Part shown: piece after piece, positions 53,581 through 63,193 of the stretch
How the letters are laid out: every line of letters begins with the position of its first letter
Numbering within the stretch: position 1 is the first letter of the stretch
From: Leptospira congkakensis
GTDB lineage: Bacteria; Spirochaetota; Leptospiria; Leptospirales; Leptospiraceae
Length of the DNA stretch: 64,000 nucleotides
Direction of reading: 5' to 3'
NCBI RefSeq assembly: GCF_004770265.1
Contig: NZ_RQGQ01000016.1
Location: 434,001-498,000 of the forward strand
Translations under genes and position numbers: made by a program
The notes under the pieces: generated by a model
The model's database searches: none
What the model saw: the letters and a program-made list of their open reading frames with translations, nothing else
What the model was told of the DNA's origin: nothing

Positions 53581-54168
53581 ATGAAACGTTTGATACTCGT
53601 ATTTTTTTTATTAGGATGTAAATCCTTTCTGAACTTAAAGGTTCCTCCAATCACCATCACCAATGCACAAACTGCCGCTGAAAAACAGATGGTGGGAGAA
53701 GATCGTGAATTAGAGAAAGAGGGATGGATGATTGCATCCATTCAATCCTCTTCCAACGGAAAGTCCAATCGAGAAAGGTTGAGTTCAGAAGATTCAGATT
53801 CTGAAATCAAAGCTCATCGAGTGCGTTTAAACTATTTGATGCCAGAATTAAAAAAATACAAACAACATGGTATCGTAGGAGAAACACCTGCCGGATTTGT
53901 AAAGTTGAATCCACTTGCCTCTGGTTTACCAACATACACTCAGTATGAGCTCCCCGCTAAACGGAAACGTGTAGAAGATGTAACTGTTTTTTTAAACGAA
54001 TCTAGAAAAATAATTTGGGAAAAGGAAGTTTCCAATCAAAAGAAAAAAGGCAAAAAAGAAGAAGAATTAATAAAATACAAACAATCGTTAATTGATGAGT
54101 ATTTTAAATCTGTTTCTGTCGGAGAATTTTATGAAACAACTTCTGGAAGATGGGAGAAATTTCAATGA
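53581..54168 (+). CDS. Small lipoprotein of unknown function
   Basis: 195 residues from ATG 53581, with GTGAGG upstream; an earlier in-frame start at 53539 lies inside the AsmA-like gene. The signal peptide MKRLILVFFLLGCKSF has a lipobox LLGC, so the product should be lipidated at Cys13. The mature part is charged, with Lys/Glu-rich helices (KEVSNQKKKGKKEEELIKYK), and no family is recognised. Its stop overlaps the ATG of the giant lipoprotein by four bases. Confidence 0.75.
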   Translation: MKRLILVFFLLGCKSFLNLKVPPITITNAQTAAEKQMVGEDRELEKEGWMIASIQSSSNGKSNRERLSSEDSDSEIKAHRVRLNYLMPELKKYKQHGIVGETPAGFVKLNPLASGLPTYTQYELPAKRKRVEDVTVFLNESRKIIWEKEVSNQKKKGKKEEELIKYKQSLIDEYFKSVSVGEFYETTSGRWEKFQ

Positions 54169-57100
54169 AACCAGTGAAAAGGTTTCCATCGGTTTTAGTT
54201 TTTTTATTCCCTCTTATCTTTCTTAATTGTGTTTTGTTCCAAAAAAGTGTTAAGATGACGAATGTCGATTTTGACTATTCGGCGATTTCCAAAAACTATT
54301 TTTCTCCAACACAATCGAAACCTTTTCCATTAACAGTCCAACGTGGAAATAGTTTATACAATTCGACAACTAAAGATGGTAGATATTTATTTTATGCCAC
54401 GGATCAAAAAGGAAATTTTGATATTTGGTTTCGTGACTTACAAAGTTCTGTTGTTGTTCCTGTAACCAATCACTCATTTTCTGAAACCAAACCCGCCATT
54501 TCACCTAACGGAAAGAATTTGGTTTTTGTTTCTGAAGAATTTGATTCAGAGGGCGATTTAATCCTTCTCTCTATGGATACAGAAGAGTGGACACATGAAT
54601 TATTAAAAGGCAATCGTTTCATTGATGATCGTTTTATTAATTTAACAAACAAACCAGACAAAAAAGGAGAATACGCAAAGGGGATCATAGATACGGATCC
54701 AACATGGTCTCCCGATGGCAGTACTATATATTTTATATCGGATCGTTTTTCTCCAGGATTACCAAATCTCTGCGCCATGAAATTGGAGAATCCAAGCCAA
54801 ATCTCCGCCATCACTTCTAAAGGTGCTTCTTCGCCCTACGTATCCTCTGATGGGAACTTTATTTATTTTATTTCTTATTTTGAAGAAACGAAAGGGGAAG
54901 TTTATCGTATCGATTTAAAAACATCTGAAATCCAGAGAATCACAAAAAATGAGTTTTTAGATTTTTCTCCCACTGTAGATTCCAAATCAAAAAATTTATA
55001 CTACGCATCGATTCGAAAAGATACCAACAAAAATGGTAAGTTGGATGAAAGAGATAATAGTATTCTTGTAATGATGAACTTAACAACTGGTGAAGAAAGA
55101 ATTTTATCATCAGGCGAAACTTCTAACTTTGATGTTCGGTATTCAAATTTTAATGGAGGTTCGATTCTTTTTTCGGCTTCTTATTTCAACGCAATCAATA
55201 TCTATTTTATTCCTGAAAATGGCGCCATACCCAAACAAACAAATATTCGTGAACAGTATCAATATGCTAAAACTTTTTCCGGTGGGCAAAGTTTAGAATC
55301 TTATTTTTTAGCTTTGGATTCGGTGGAGTTATTTTATTCAGATGACCCATTGTCTCCAGTTTATTTGGCAAGGGTTGCCGTCTTAAAGTATCTATCCCTG
55401 ATACGTGTTGGAAAACGAGAAGAAGCAAGATTATTTTTGGAGTCTTATCGCCAAAAGGCCAGTTTGGAAAAAAACCAATTTGCCCTAACATTGATTCGAT
55501 GGGAGGAGTCCAAACAAAATGGTAAAAAATTTGACTTTGTGTCAGAGGTACACTCACATCCTTCTGCGAAGTGGACAAAGGATGCAGAAGCAATGTTGTA
55601 CCATTTATACGCCGATGAATTGGAAGTTGAGAAAAAAAACAATGTAGCTTTTGACTCTTTGAAGTTTATTTACGAAAAATTTCCAAATTATCACCAAATA
55701 GATGAAATCAAGCGAAGGTTAGGTGGATACGAATACAAACCAAATTCGTTAGTTTTGTCTGTATTGTATCAAGAAATGATCCAAGGATGGGAGAACGAAA
55801 AAACTCGTTATTTATCCAATCCCTCCATCCCTTTTTCTAACAATCACAAAAGAGACCTTAGATACCTTTTGGAAGATGTAATTCAGAAAGTATCAGAAAA
55901 TCGAAATAGTGAGTCTTTGATTTTGCATGTGAATGCCTTGTTAGCTGATGTGGAAGTAAATAAAATCTCTCAGTATGTGAACACTTTGAAATATCTAAAA
56001 GCGAAAGCGTTGTCAGATGTTCGTAAGTTTAGCGAATCAAATGAAGTTTTGGATTCGATCATTCCGATCCCTATCCAAATAGATTTAGAACCTCCAGGAA
56101 AAGTTTCCATTTTTGAAACTCCAACTTTTATTGCTGCGTATAAAAGTCCAATCTTGTTACGTGCTAATTTATTGAAGTATTATAACCAAAAGGCTGCAGG
56201 AAATACTTCTGATGCACTTCGTAACTTAAAAATTTATTTAGAATTTTATGATCCTATTTTAGGGGTCGATTTAGGTGCGGAAGATATCCAAAGTGCATTT
56301 TTTTACTTTGAAAACAAAGCAGTCGAGTTTGAGAGGATCGGTGATTTGCTCCAGTCCTCTTTTCATTACTTTTTCAATAATCAAAACATGTTTTTGGTAA
56401 AAACTCGAAATTTATATTTGGATTCTCTATATAAAGAATACGCAATTTATTACCAACGCAAGATGGTTGATACAATCTTTCTTTATGGAAAAAAAATTCG
56501 GGAAGAGGAAGAAAGAGCATTATTAAGCCAACTCAATATTTTAAGCAAAGATAAATTGAATGTTGTTGGGAATTTATCAGGACTCACTTCTCTCGTTACA
56601 GATAATGAACTTCTGCGTGGTGTTGTTGATATAAAAGACTTTGAAAAAATCGAAGTGTTGTCGGAAAAAGCACTTAGTTGGACGGAGTTGTATTATAAAC
56701 AAGCGGTTCCCCGTGCGAGACCATATTTGGATCTTGCAACACTTTATGGATATTCATATTACTTAATCAACAAATACGTAACATTCGAATCTTATTATTA
56801 TGCTACTGGAACGATGACAGATGTCAGAAAGGCCGAAATTTTGGAAAATTTCAAACGGGCTGAGTTGGAACTTCGATGGATCATCTATGCAGACCCTACA
56901 CATTATGATGCTTACCAGTTACTTGGTTGGTTGTATCAATATGTTGATTTGATCAAGATGCAAAAAAATCCCAAGTCGGGAGAGATTGACTCTGAAGTAT
57001 ATGAAACACTTTATAAAAAATATTTTCCTGATAAAAATTTAGAAGCAAACATAGAACTTTATAATCAAATTTTAGTGTTTTTAGGTGATGATTACGGGGA

Positions 57101-60100
57101 TCAGAAAGTAGTATCTGACTTAAATCTAAACTTAGGTAACAATTATTTTCTCCTCAGTAACTTTCCGAAAGCCAATGAAAGTTACCGTAAGGTGGAAGAT
57201 GTTTCTTTATATTTATCTGTAAAAAAACAATTTGAAGGTTATAAACAAGAAGCAATTTATCGTTTTAATTATGGTAAGTCTTTAATTTACCAAGGCCAAT
57301 ACAAAAAGGCTTCAGAACAATTTGCCAAATCAATCGATATATATTTTAAAAATGAATACTACCAGTCCGTGAATGCTCATGCCTCTGAGCCGAATTCGGT
57401 GACGTTGGGTCAATTAAATGGAATTCGATCCAAATTAGCCTTGTTATTTTCTCTGAAAGGTCTTTCCGATTTGGAATTTGGAAATTTTGAAGAAGCAATT
57501 GTTTCCTTTCAAACAGCAATTGCTTATAATAAAGACGTAAAGTACATCAGTCCAGTAAACTTAGCAAATTATCTTGCCATAGCTTTTCAAAAAAGTGGTC
57601 GTTTTCGTGATTCCTATCAAATGTTAAATATTGCCGAAATGGAATATGACTCAAACAAAGAATCGATTCTGCAAAGATTCAAAAAATGGAGTTGGAAGGA
57701 TATATTTTTTGGAGATAGTTTTCGAGTAAAAGGGGATGGTCGATTCCCCGGTGAGTTCCCGAACGATTTTAAATACCTACTAACACTAGGTATACGGATT
57801 GAAAATCACATTGAACAAGAAGAATACTCCGCAGCGTTATCAGAAATTAAAATTAGAAATGATCTAATTACATCCAAGGATTTGGATGATACGATTATTG
57901 GAAAAAATATTTTAGCAAAGTCTAGGCAAGTAGAAGCTCAGATTTACCAAAGAAGTCAATTGCAGTTGGAAGCAGTTCGACATTATAATGAATTAGCTGA
58001 ACTCCTATTCGAAAATCCCTTGAATAAAGGTTTTGAAAAATTATTCCAAAACTATGCATATTCTGTTTTTTCATTACAGGAGTCGGCAGAATTTAATTTA
58101 GATACGAAACAAACGGTTTTAAATCAATTTATAGAAAAACTTGATCTTTGGAAAGATAAGAATTTATCTACTTGTCCTGAAAAAGATGAATCTTGTGAGA
58201 ATGAGTTTAGAATCGCTAATCCAAAATTTGATCTTGTTTACGGAACAACACTATATTATTCCTCTTTGCTTTTGGAAGAGAATGGGAAGGATTTTCAATC
58301 GAACTTAGCAAAGTCTGTAGAACTATTGGAAAACCCAGGACTTGTAGACCCTAGAGTGGTTGGATTGTCTGCTGATCCAATTTCTCGACAAACAAGAGTT
58401 CGGTTGGGATTGAATTTGTATTCCATTTATATGATGCTAGGTGATATACCTATGGCAGAGAAAAAATGGAAAGAAACTTCGGAACTTGCCTACGAGTTTC
58501 GATTGGATGAAGAAATGTTTTGGGCAAATGCGCAAAGATTCAAATGGGAAAAATCCCGTCGTGGGCACGAGCGGAGTTCAACCTATTCTAGTTATGGAAA
58601 AGAAGCGATTCAAACATATCAGAACAATCTGGCAGTTCGACTTTTTTCTCCGAAACATCGTTTGGTCGACTTTTTGGAAACTTATTCAGAAGCTCAATTA
58701 GAATCTCTTGAATTAAAAGGTCTCGTGAACCATTGGGAAAATTTTAGAAGTTTAGAGTTGTTTAGAGATTTGGTTTCCGCACAATTTGAATTTGAAGATT
58801 CTAAGTTAAATTTATACTATCAAGATTTAATAAAATGGGTTAAGGGTTATCGTAAACTCACTCAATCTATTTCAGAAAAAACTTTAAAACGTGAGTCTGT
58901 AACGAACGTCCTCAAACAACAAACAAATGAAATTCAAAATTTGGATGGAATTTTGAATAAACTTAAAGTTGTATCTCCAGAAAGATCTACTTTTTTAGAG
59001 CCAACTCGAACTGCTGTTGACCATTTCCCAAATGGTTGGATGGGTTTATTTCCATCAAATCAAGCGGTTCATCTTTTATATTCCTCACAAGGGAAACTGA
59101 GAAAAGAAACTTGTGAACAAAAAGCAGAAATTCGTTTGTGTTTACCAAAAATAACAGATCCTTCACCTTCTTTGCAAATCATTGGGAAAAAGGTAAACGG
59201 GAGTTTGGTGAAATCTGTTTTGGATGGATACAGAAGTTCTGATATATTTCCCGTTCTTTTGTTTGATAGGACTCATAACGAATTATTTTCTGAGCGAAAT
59301 GAACGAAGACTTAAATGGGTCACTGTTTATGGAGATTTGAAAAATGATAAAAAAGAAACCAACCTTCGTCATTTACCCTCAGGAAATTTAGGTATTTATC
59401 TTTATGACACTGACTATTTGGTTACGAATCGTCCGTTAGAAAATCAAACGAGCCTCTTCGGTGATGAAAACTCGTATATTCTTCCGTTAAGAGAAATATT
59501 CCAAGGGAATGGCTCTGAAATTTCTGTTATAGGATTAAACGAATCAAATTTTAATACATCCAAACAATGGAATCTTCTTAGCAAGCTATATGAAGTATTA
59601 CGCTCCAAACGAATTCAAAATATGGTTTCTTATCCAGTAAATATTCATGAAGACTATTCTTCTTTGAGGTTAAGTAAGTTTGCAAAAGACAAAAATCGTT
59701 TTTTGATCGGAAACTGGAAAGAGTTTTCGATTTCTAAAGATGGGCTTGGTAAAAAAGCAGAAGAGTTGATGGAGTCTGGTTTTCTTAAAGAAAAATCCAA
59801 AGAATTTGTAGATGCTTATGAAAGTTATTATACAGCCTCAACTCTTTTAGACGATGATGATCCTTCATTGCCTTCTTTGGAATTGAAGTTAGCAAAATTA
59901 AAAACAGAAATATTCCCAAATGTTCAAAGAAGATCTATTTTTAAACCGCTTTGGACAAAATATACGAATTCAAATTTTCAGAATCAAATTCGTTATGAAT
60001 ATTTAGTTTCCTGTTTATCTTCAAAAGATAAAGAAGATTGTAAATATAACTCTTCTGATTTTATAGGGGAGGAAAAAGATTCTTATTTAGGGGCATTGAG

Positions 60101-62108
60101 TTTTTATTTTCAACTGCGTAGTGGGAAAGTAGGTGATTTAAATTCTAAAAATGAACTTAGATCGAAGGTTGAAATTAAAGAAGATCCATTTTTGCAAGCG
60201 TATCGATTGGGTACTTTGTATATCCAAAATTATATGTTTTATGAAGCTGAATCGGAAACAAACAAACTTTCAAAACTAGCAAAAACGCCAAAAGAGAAAA
60301 CTGTCGTTAAAAATAGATTTTTAGAATTATACTTTCATAAAGGATTTTTGTTCGGTGATCAGGATATATATTTAACAGCTTTAACATCCACTTCTGCTTA
60401 CAACTATGGATTCAAAAAAGATTGGAAAAATTTTGATGAAAAAATTCTTTCTCGAGATTTTACAAAGTTTGGTTATGCAGATTCCATTTATGATTCTTAT
60501 CGTTTGCGCTTGTATTCTGCTTGGAAGGAACAAATCCAAACGGGTTTTTTCGAACCCATGTCGTTGACTCCTGAATACTTAACAAGTGGAGATTCTGTAA
60601 TTACAAAACTGTCGCACCTTAATAAAACTTTGTTGTTTCATTTGCTTTTGAGCTCCATTCCTTTTCAAAAGAATCAAGAAGTAAACTCATTGATTGAACT
60701 TTTAGTAACAGAAGAATTAAAAGAGGGTCGAAATTATAGAACTTTATTCTTTCGAATGGAGTTAGCGAAAGCGTTATTACTTCGCGGTGAATTGGAAATG
60801 GCGGAATCTTTAGTCACTAAAATTCAAACCATGAATAAGGAGTTAGGCGAAGGTAATCGCTATTGGCAAGAAAAATGGAGCGATTTTAAGTGGAAACTTG
60901 AGTATCTTAAAAATCAATCTTCCAATTCTTCACATTCTAGCCCTTTTTTGAAATTGTTCCAAACGGCAAAGTCTAAAAAACCAGAAGATTTTATTTCTCT
61001 CCTAAATGATTTTAATAAAAAATATCGTGCTGAGTATTTGAGTCCTGAACTAAAAGAAGAGTATGAATTTTTATTCCATTTTCTTTTGCAGCAGAGTTTA
61101 GAAAAAAATAGTTCTGAAAGTTTTTTTGATTTAGCTGTTGCTCGGGAAATCTTTCGTTTTACTTCAGAACGATTTTCTAATACGGAAATGTATGTAAGGC
61201 ATATTCCTAACTTCGAAGTTTATTCGGAAAGACTAAAAAAGAAAATGGTTGGGAAACAGGAATTCCACGGTTTATTCGATCTTGGTAAAAAAACATACCT
61301 TTTGAGTTTTGCATCTGGCAAGTCACTTGGACGCGAAATGTTTTCAGACAACAAATCCATATACAGAGAATCGGTTCGATATTTCCGTTCGTCTGAATCA
61401 GGAAACCAGGAAGTGATTTTAAGAGAATCACTTGCTGACAAATATAGAACAAGTTTTAGATTAAACAAATCCAATCGTCACTATATTTACAGTGCTGGCA
61501 TTCACTCAGTGATACCGATGGTTTTACCAGATACTGAACATTATGCCGTATCTTCTGTATCCGATTTTCTTTCAAACCCATCGATAAAGTTTAGTTCTAT
61601 CGCACCTAAAAAACCTGATGTTTCGGTGACTGGATGGAAGTCTTCGCTGGAGAATGAAATTAATGCTGGTCTTCTTGTTTGGGAAACAAACGGTAAAAAA
61701 GAAGGATATGCACCGTATAGCGTTAATTATGCGGAAATAGGTTGGTGCCAAAATAACAGTTTGTGTATTGGAGATCGTCCACTGCTTTCTGTTTCTGGTA
61801 AGATTGAAAATACTGCCACTTTGTACGTTAATCAAAAAATTGGAACATCGGCTCAATACACAAATGATTTTAGTGGAGTGGCATACTATCTAGGTCGAGA
61901 AAACTCGGGATTATTTGTTTTACATTCTGGAATTCAAACCGGTGTTCATAATTTATTCTTTTTAAAACAGTTTTTGCAGATCGATGATCTGCCAAAGCCG
62001 TTACACGTTCGTTTGGTGGAAGGAAAAGAAGCGGCACGAAATTCTGCTATTGATGACCGCTTCTGGATTGGATATAAACTTTATACTTCGGCAATGATTG
62101 AGGACTAA
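54165..62108 (+). CDS. Giant lipoprotein with TolB-like propeller and TPR-like repeats
   Basis: 2,647 residues from ATG 54165, which overlaps the upstream stop. Signal peptide with lipobox FLNC (Cys22 region), so a surface or periplasmic lipoprotein. Residues about 55-370 form a PD40/TolB-type beta-propeller: DGRYLFYATDQKGNFDIWF, ISPNGKNLVFVSEEFDSEGD, WSPDGSTIYFISDRF and PTVDSKSKNLYYASIRKD. From about 375 to at least 1,450 there are helical TPR-like repeats (NLGNNYFLLSNFPKANESYR, YGKSLIYQGQYKKASEQFAK, DLEFGNFEEAIVSFQTAIAY). Two later stretches (about 1,600-1,870 and 2,370-2,630) are beta/alpha and may be degenerate CHAT-like (caspase-fold) domains; this is tentative. Size and architecture are unusual. 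It is last of a five-gene run. Confidence 0.88.
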   Translation: MKPVKRFPSVLVFLFPLIFLNCVLFQKSVKMTNVDFDYSAISKNYFSPTQSKPFPLTVQRGNSLYNSTTKDGRYLFYATDQKGNFDIWFRDLQSSVVVPVTNHSFSETKPAISPNGKNLVFVSEEFDSEGDLILLSMDTEEWTHELLKGNRFIDDRFINLTNKPDKKGEYAKGIIDTDPTWSPDGSTIYFISDRFSPGLPNLCAMKLENPSQISAITSKGASSPYVSSDGNFIYFISYFEETKGEVYRIDLKTSEIQRITKNEFLDFSPTVDSKSKNLYYASIRKDTNKNGKLDERDNSILVMMNLTTGEERILSSGETSNFDVRYSNFNGGSILFSASYFNAINIYFIPENGAIPKQTNIREQYQYAKTFSGGQSLESYFLALDSVELFYSDDPLSPVYLARVAVLKYLSLIRVGKREEARLFLESYRQKASLEKNQFALTLIRWEESKQNGKKFDFVSEVHSHPSAKWTKDAEAMLYHLYADELEVEKKNNVAFDSLKFIYEKFPNYHQIDEIKRRLGGYEYKPNSLVLSVLYQEMIQGWENEKTRYLSNPSIPFSNNHKRDLRYLLEDVIQKVSENRNSESLILHVNALLADVEVNKISQYVNTLKYLKAKALSDVRKFSESNEVLDSIIPIPIQIDLEPPGKVSIFETPTFIAAYKSPILLRANLLKYYNQKAAGNTSDALRNLKIYLEFYDPILGVDLGAEDIQSAFFYFENKAVEFERIGDLLQSSFHYFFNNQNMFLVKTRNLYLDSLYKEYAIYYQRKMVDTIFLYGKKIREEEERALLSQLNILSKDKLNVVGNLSGLTSLVTDNELLRGVVDIKDFEKIEVLSEKALSWTELYYKQAVPRARPYLDLATLYGYSYYLINKYVTFESYYYATGTMTDVRKAEILENFKRAELELRWIIYADPTHYDAYQLLGWLYQYVDLIKMQKNPKSGEIDSEVYETLYKKYFPDKNLEANIELYNQILVFLGDDYGDQKVVSDLNLNLGNNYFLLSNFPKANESYRKVEDVSLYLSVKKQFEGYKQEAIYRFNYGKSLIYQGQYKKASEQFAKSIDIYFKNEYYQSVNAHASEPNSVTLGQLNGIRSKLALLFSLKGLSDLEFGNFEEAIVSFQTAIAYNKDVKYISPVNLANYLAIAFQKSGRFRDSYQMLNIAEMEYDSNKESILQRFKKWSWKDIFFGDSFRVKGDGRFPGEFPNDFKYLLTLGIRIENHIEQEEYSAALSEIKIRNDLITSKDLDDTIIGKNILAKSRQVEAQIYQRSQLQLEAVRHYNELAELLFENPLNKGFEKLFQNYAYSVFSLQESAEFNLDTKQTVLNQFIEKLDLWKDKNLSTCPEKDESCENEFRIANPKFDLVYGTTLYYSSLLLEENGKDFQSNLAKSVELLENPGLVDPRVVGLSADPISRQTRVRLGLNLYSIYMMLGDIPMAEKKWKETSELAYEFRLDEEMFWANAQRFKWEKSRRGHERSSTYSSYGKEAIQTYQNNLAVRLFSPKHRLVDFLETYSEAQLESLELKGLVNHWENFRSLELFRDLVSAQFEFEDSKLNLYYQDLIKWVKGYRKLTQSISEKTLKRESVTNVLKQQTNEIQNLDGILNKLKVVSPERSTFLEPTRTAVDHFPNGWMGLFPSNQAVHLLYSSQGKLRKETCEQKAEIRLCLPKITDPSPSLQIIGKKVNGSLVKSVLDGYRSSDIFPVLLFDRTHNELFSERNERRLKWVTVYGDLKNDKKETNLRHLPSGNLGIYLYDTDYLVTNRPLENQTSLFGDENSYILPLREIFQGNGSEISVIGLNESNFNTSKQWNLLSKLYEVLRSKRIQNMVSYPVNIHEDYSSLRLSKFAKDKNRFLIGNWKEFSISKDGLGKKAEELMESGFLKEKSKEFVDAYESYYTASTLLDDDDPSLPSLELKLAKLKTEIFPNVQRRSIFKPLWTKYTNSNFQNQIRYEYLVSCLSSKDKEDCKYNSSDFIGEEKDSYLGALSFYFQLRSGKVGDLNSKNELRSKVEIKEDPFLQAYRLGTLYIQNYMFYEAESETNKLSKLAKTPKEKTVVKNRFLELYFHKGFLFGDQDIYLTALTSTSAYNYGFKKDWKNFDEKILSRDFTKFGYADSIYDSYRLRLYSAWKEQIQTGFFEPMSLTPEYLTSGDSVITKLSHLNKTLLFHLLLSSIPFQKNQEVNSLIELLVTEELKEGRNYRTLFFRMELAKALLLRGELEMAESLVTKIQTMNKELGEGNRYWQEKWSDFKWKLEYLKNQSSNSSHSSPFLKLFQTAKSKKPEDFISLLNDFNKKYRAEYLSPELKEEYEFLFHFLLQQSLEKNSSESFFDLAVAREIFRFTSERFSNTEMYVRHIPNFEVYSERLKKKMVGKQEFHGLFDLGKKTYLLSFASGKSLGREMFSDNKSIYRESVRYFRSSESGNQEVILRESLADKYRTSFRLNKSNRHYIYSAGIHSVIPMVLPDTEHYAVSSVSDFLSNPSIKFSSIAPKKPDVSVTGWKSSLENEINAGLLVWETNGKKEGYAPYSVNYAEIGWCQNNSLCIGDRPLLSVSGKIENTATLYVNQKIGTSAQYTNDFSGVAYYLGRENSGLFVLHSGIQTGVHNLFFLKQFLQIDDLPKPLHVRLVEGKEAARNSAIDDRFWIGYKLYTSAMIED

Positions 62109-63190
62109 GGTTTTTTGTTTAAAAACTCTTTGTGTTTTTCTTCGGGTAAATCAAAGAGTTTTTTAACTTCCTTGTGAAAGATTAGAAAGTTTTTTTCTGA
62201 TTCAATAAACAATGATTCAAAACTAACTTCTCCTGAATGATAACGTAAAGCACCTAAAAAGTCCTCGTTATTCCATTCTCTTGTTAAAAATTCCTTGGAT
62301 TTTTCCTCTGGAACTAATTTTTTTTGAATCACTTCTTCTTTGAAATTTTTGATGATAGATTGTTTTTGAATTCGTTTTGATTCCAAATCCAAATCTGAAG
62401 AATATAAAGTTTTTAATTCTTCTGCATATTTTTTTAAAAGATCGAGTGTGACTTCTCTACGGATTTTATCTTTTTTGAATTTTTGTAGATTGAGACTTGA
62501 TTCTCCTTCTTTTTTTGTATAATAGATTTCTACACCTTTTTCTTCCACATAACTCGCATAAGATTCGTTCAAAATAGAGTCCCCAGGTAAGTAAGCAGTC
62601 GCATGTGCCATTTCATGGAAAACAAGGCCTACAAGTCTATGGTCAGCCCAGGTAAGTTGTGGTGACAAAACGGGATCAGAAAACCAACCAAGTGTCGAGT
62701 ATCCGCCAATGGCACGGATTCGAGTGTCGTATCCTTCGGATTGTAATTCTTTTTCGAGACTGAGCGCCATTGTTTTATCAAAGAAACCTTTGTAGGGAAC
62801 GGTCCCTGCTATGGGAAACCACCATGTATAGGATTTGAATTCGAATGCCTCAGACGCACTGACGTTCCATCCAATTTCTTCTCGGTCTAATTTTGTATAG
62901 TATTCGAAGCCACCTTTTTCATTTAATGCGAGTTCCCCGATGGCAAAATTTCTTGCTTCTCGGATTAAAAGTAATTTTTGTTTTGTTTTTGAATCTAAAT
63001 CTGGCCGGTTTAGAATATCTTCTATTTTTTCACGACCCAAGATAATGGAAGATTGTTCCTTACCTAAGTGAAATAAATACGGTAAACACCCATAAAGAAA
63101 AATGGGAATCAGCAGAATCGTAAATATTCTCGGAATCTTTTTGGTTCGACAAGGATGGGGAATCGACAAAAGTGGAAGTGGTTTTGGCAT
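62105..63190 (-). CDS. Putative aminopeptidase (PF10023-like), lipoprotein
   Basis: 361 residues. A hydrophobic N-terminal segment ends in a lipobox-like FLYGC (Cys35), suggesting lipidation; the signal would have an unusually long polar start, so the true start may lie further in (a TTG is available). The metalloprotease-like motif is LVFHEMAHATAY, followed by the Glu of ILNESYASYVEEKG. Upstream are AIGGYSTLGWFSDPVL and an N-terminal part like the predicted-aminopeptidase family. It converges on the giant lipoprotein gene, overlapping it by four bases. Its start is 3 bases from the divergent HtrA gene. Confidence 0.82.
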   Translation of the reverse strand: MPKPLPLLSIPHPCRTKKIPRIFTILLIPIFLYGCLPYLFHLGKEQSSIILGREKIEDILNRPDLDSKTKQKLLLIREARNFAIGELALNEKGGFEYYTKLDREEIGWNVSASEAFEFKSYTWWFPIAGTVPYKGFFDKTMALSLEKELQSEGYDTRIRAIGGYSTLGWFSDPVLSPQLTWADHRLVGLVFHEMAHATAYLPGDSILNESYASYVEEKGVEIYYTKKEGESSLNLQKFKKDKIRREVTLDLLKKYAEELKTLYSSDLDLESKRIQKQSIIKNFKEEVIQKKLVPEEKSKEFLTREWNNEDFLGALRYHSGEVSFESLFIESEKNFLIFHKEVKKLFDLPEEKHKEFLNKKP

Positions 63191-63193
63191 TCT

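Noticed and set aside
54470..55642. Antisense and alternate frames of 65-114 codons inside the giant lipoprotein gene
   Set aside because: They have no RBS or family features and lie within a strongly coding frame; they are by-products of codon use.
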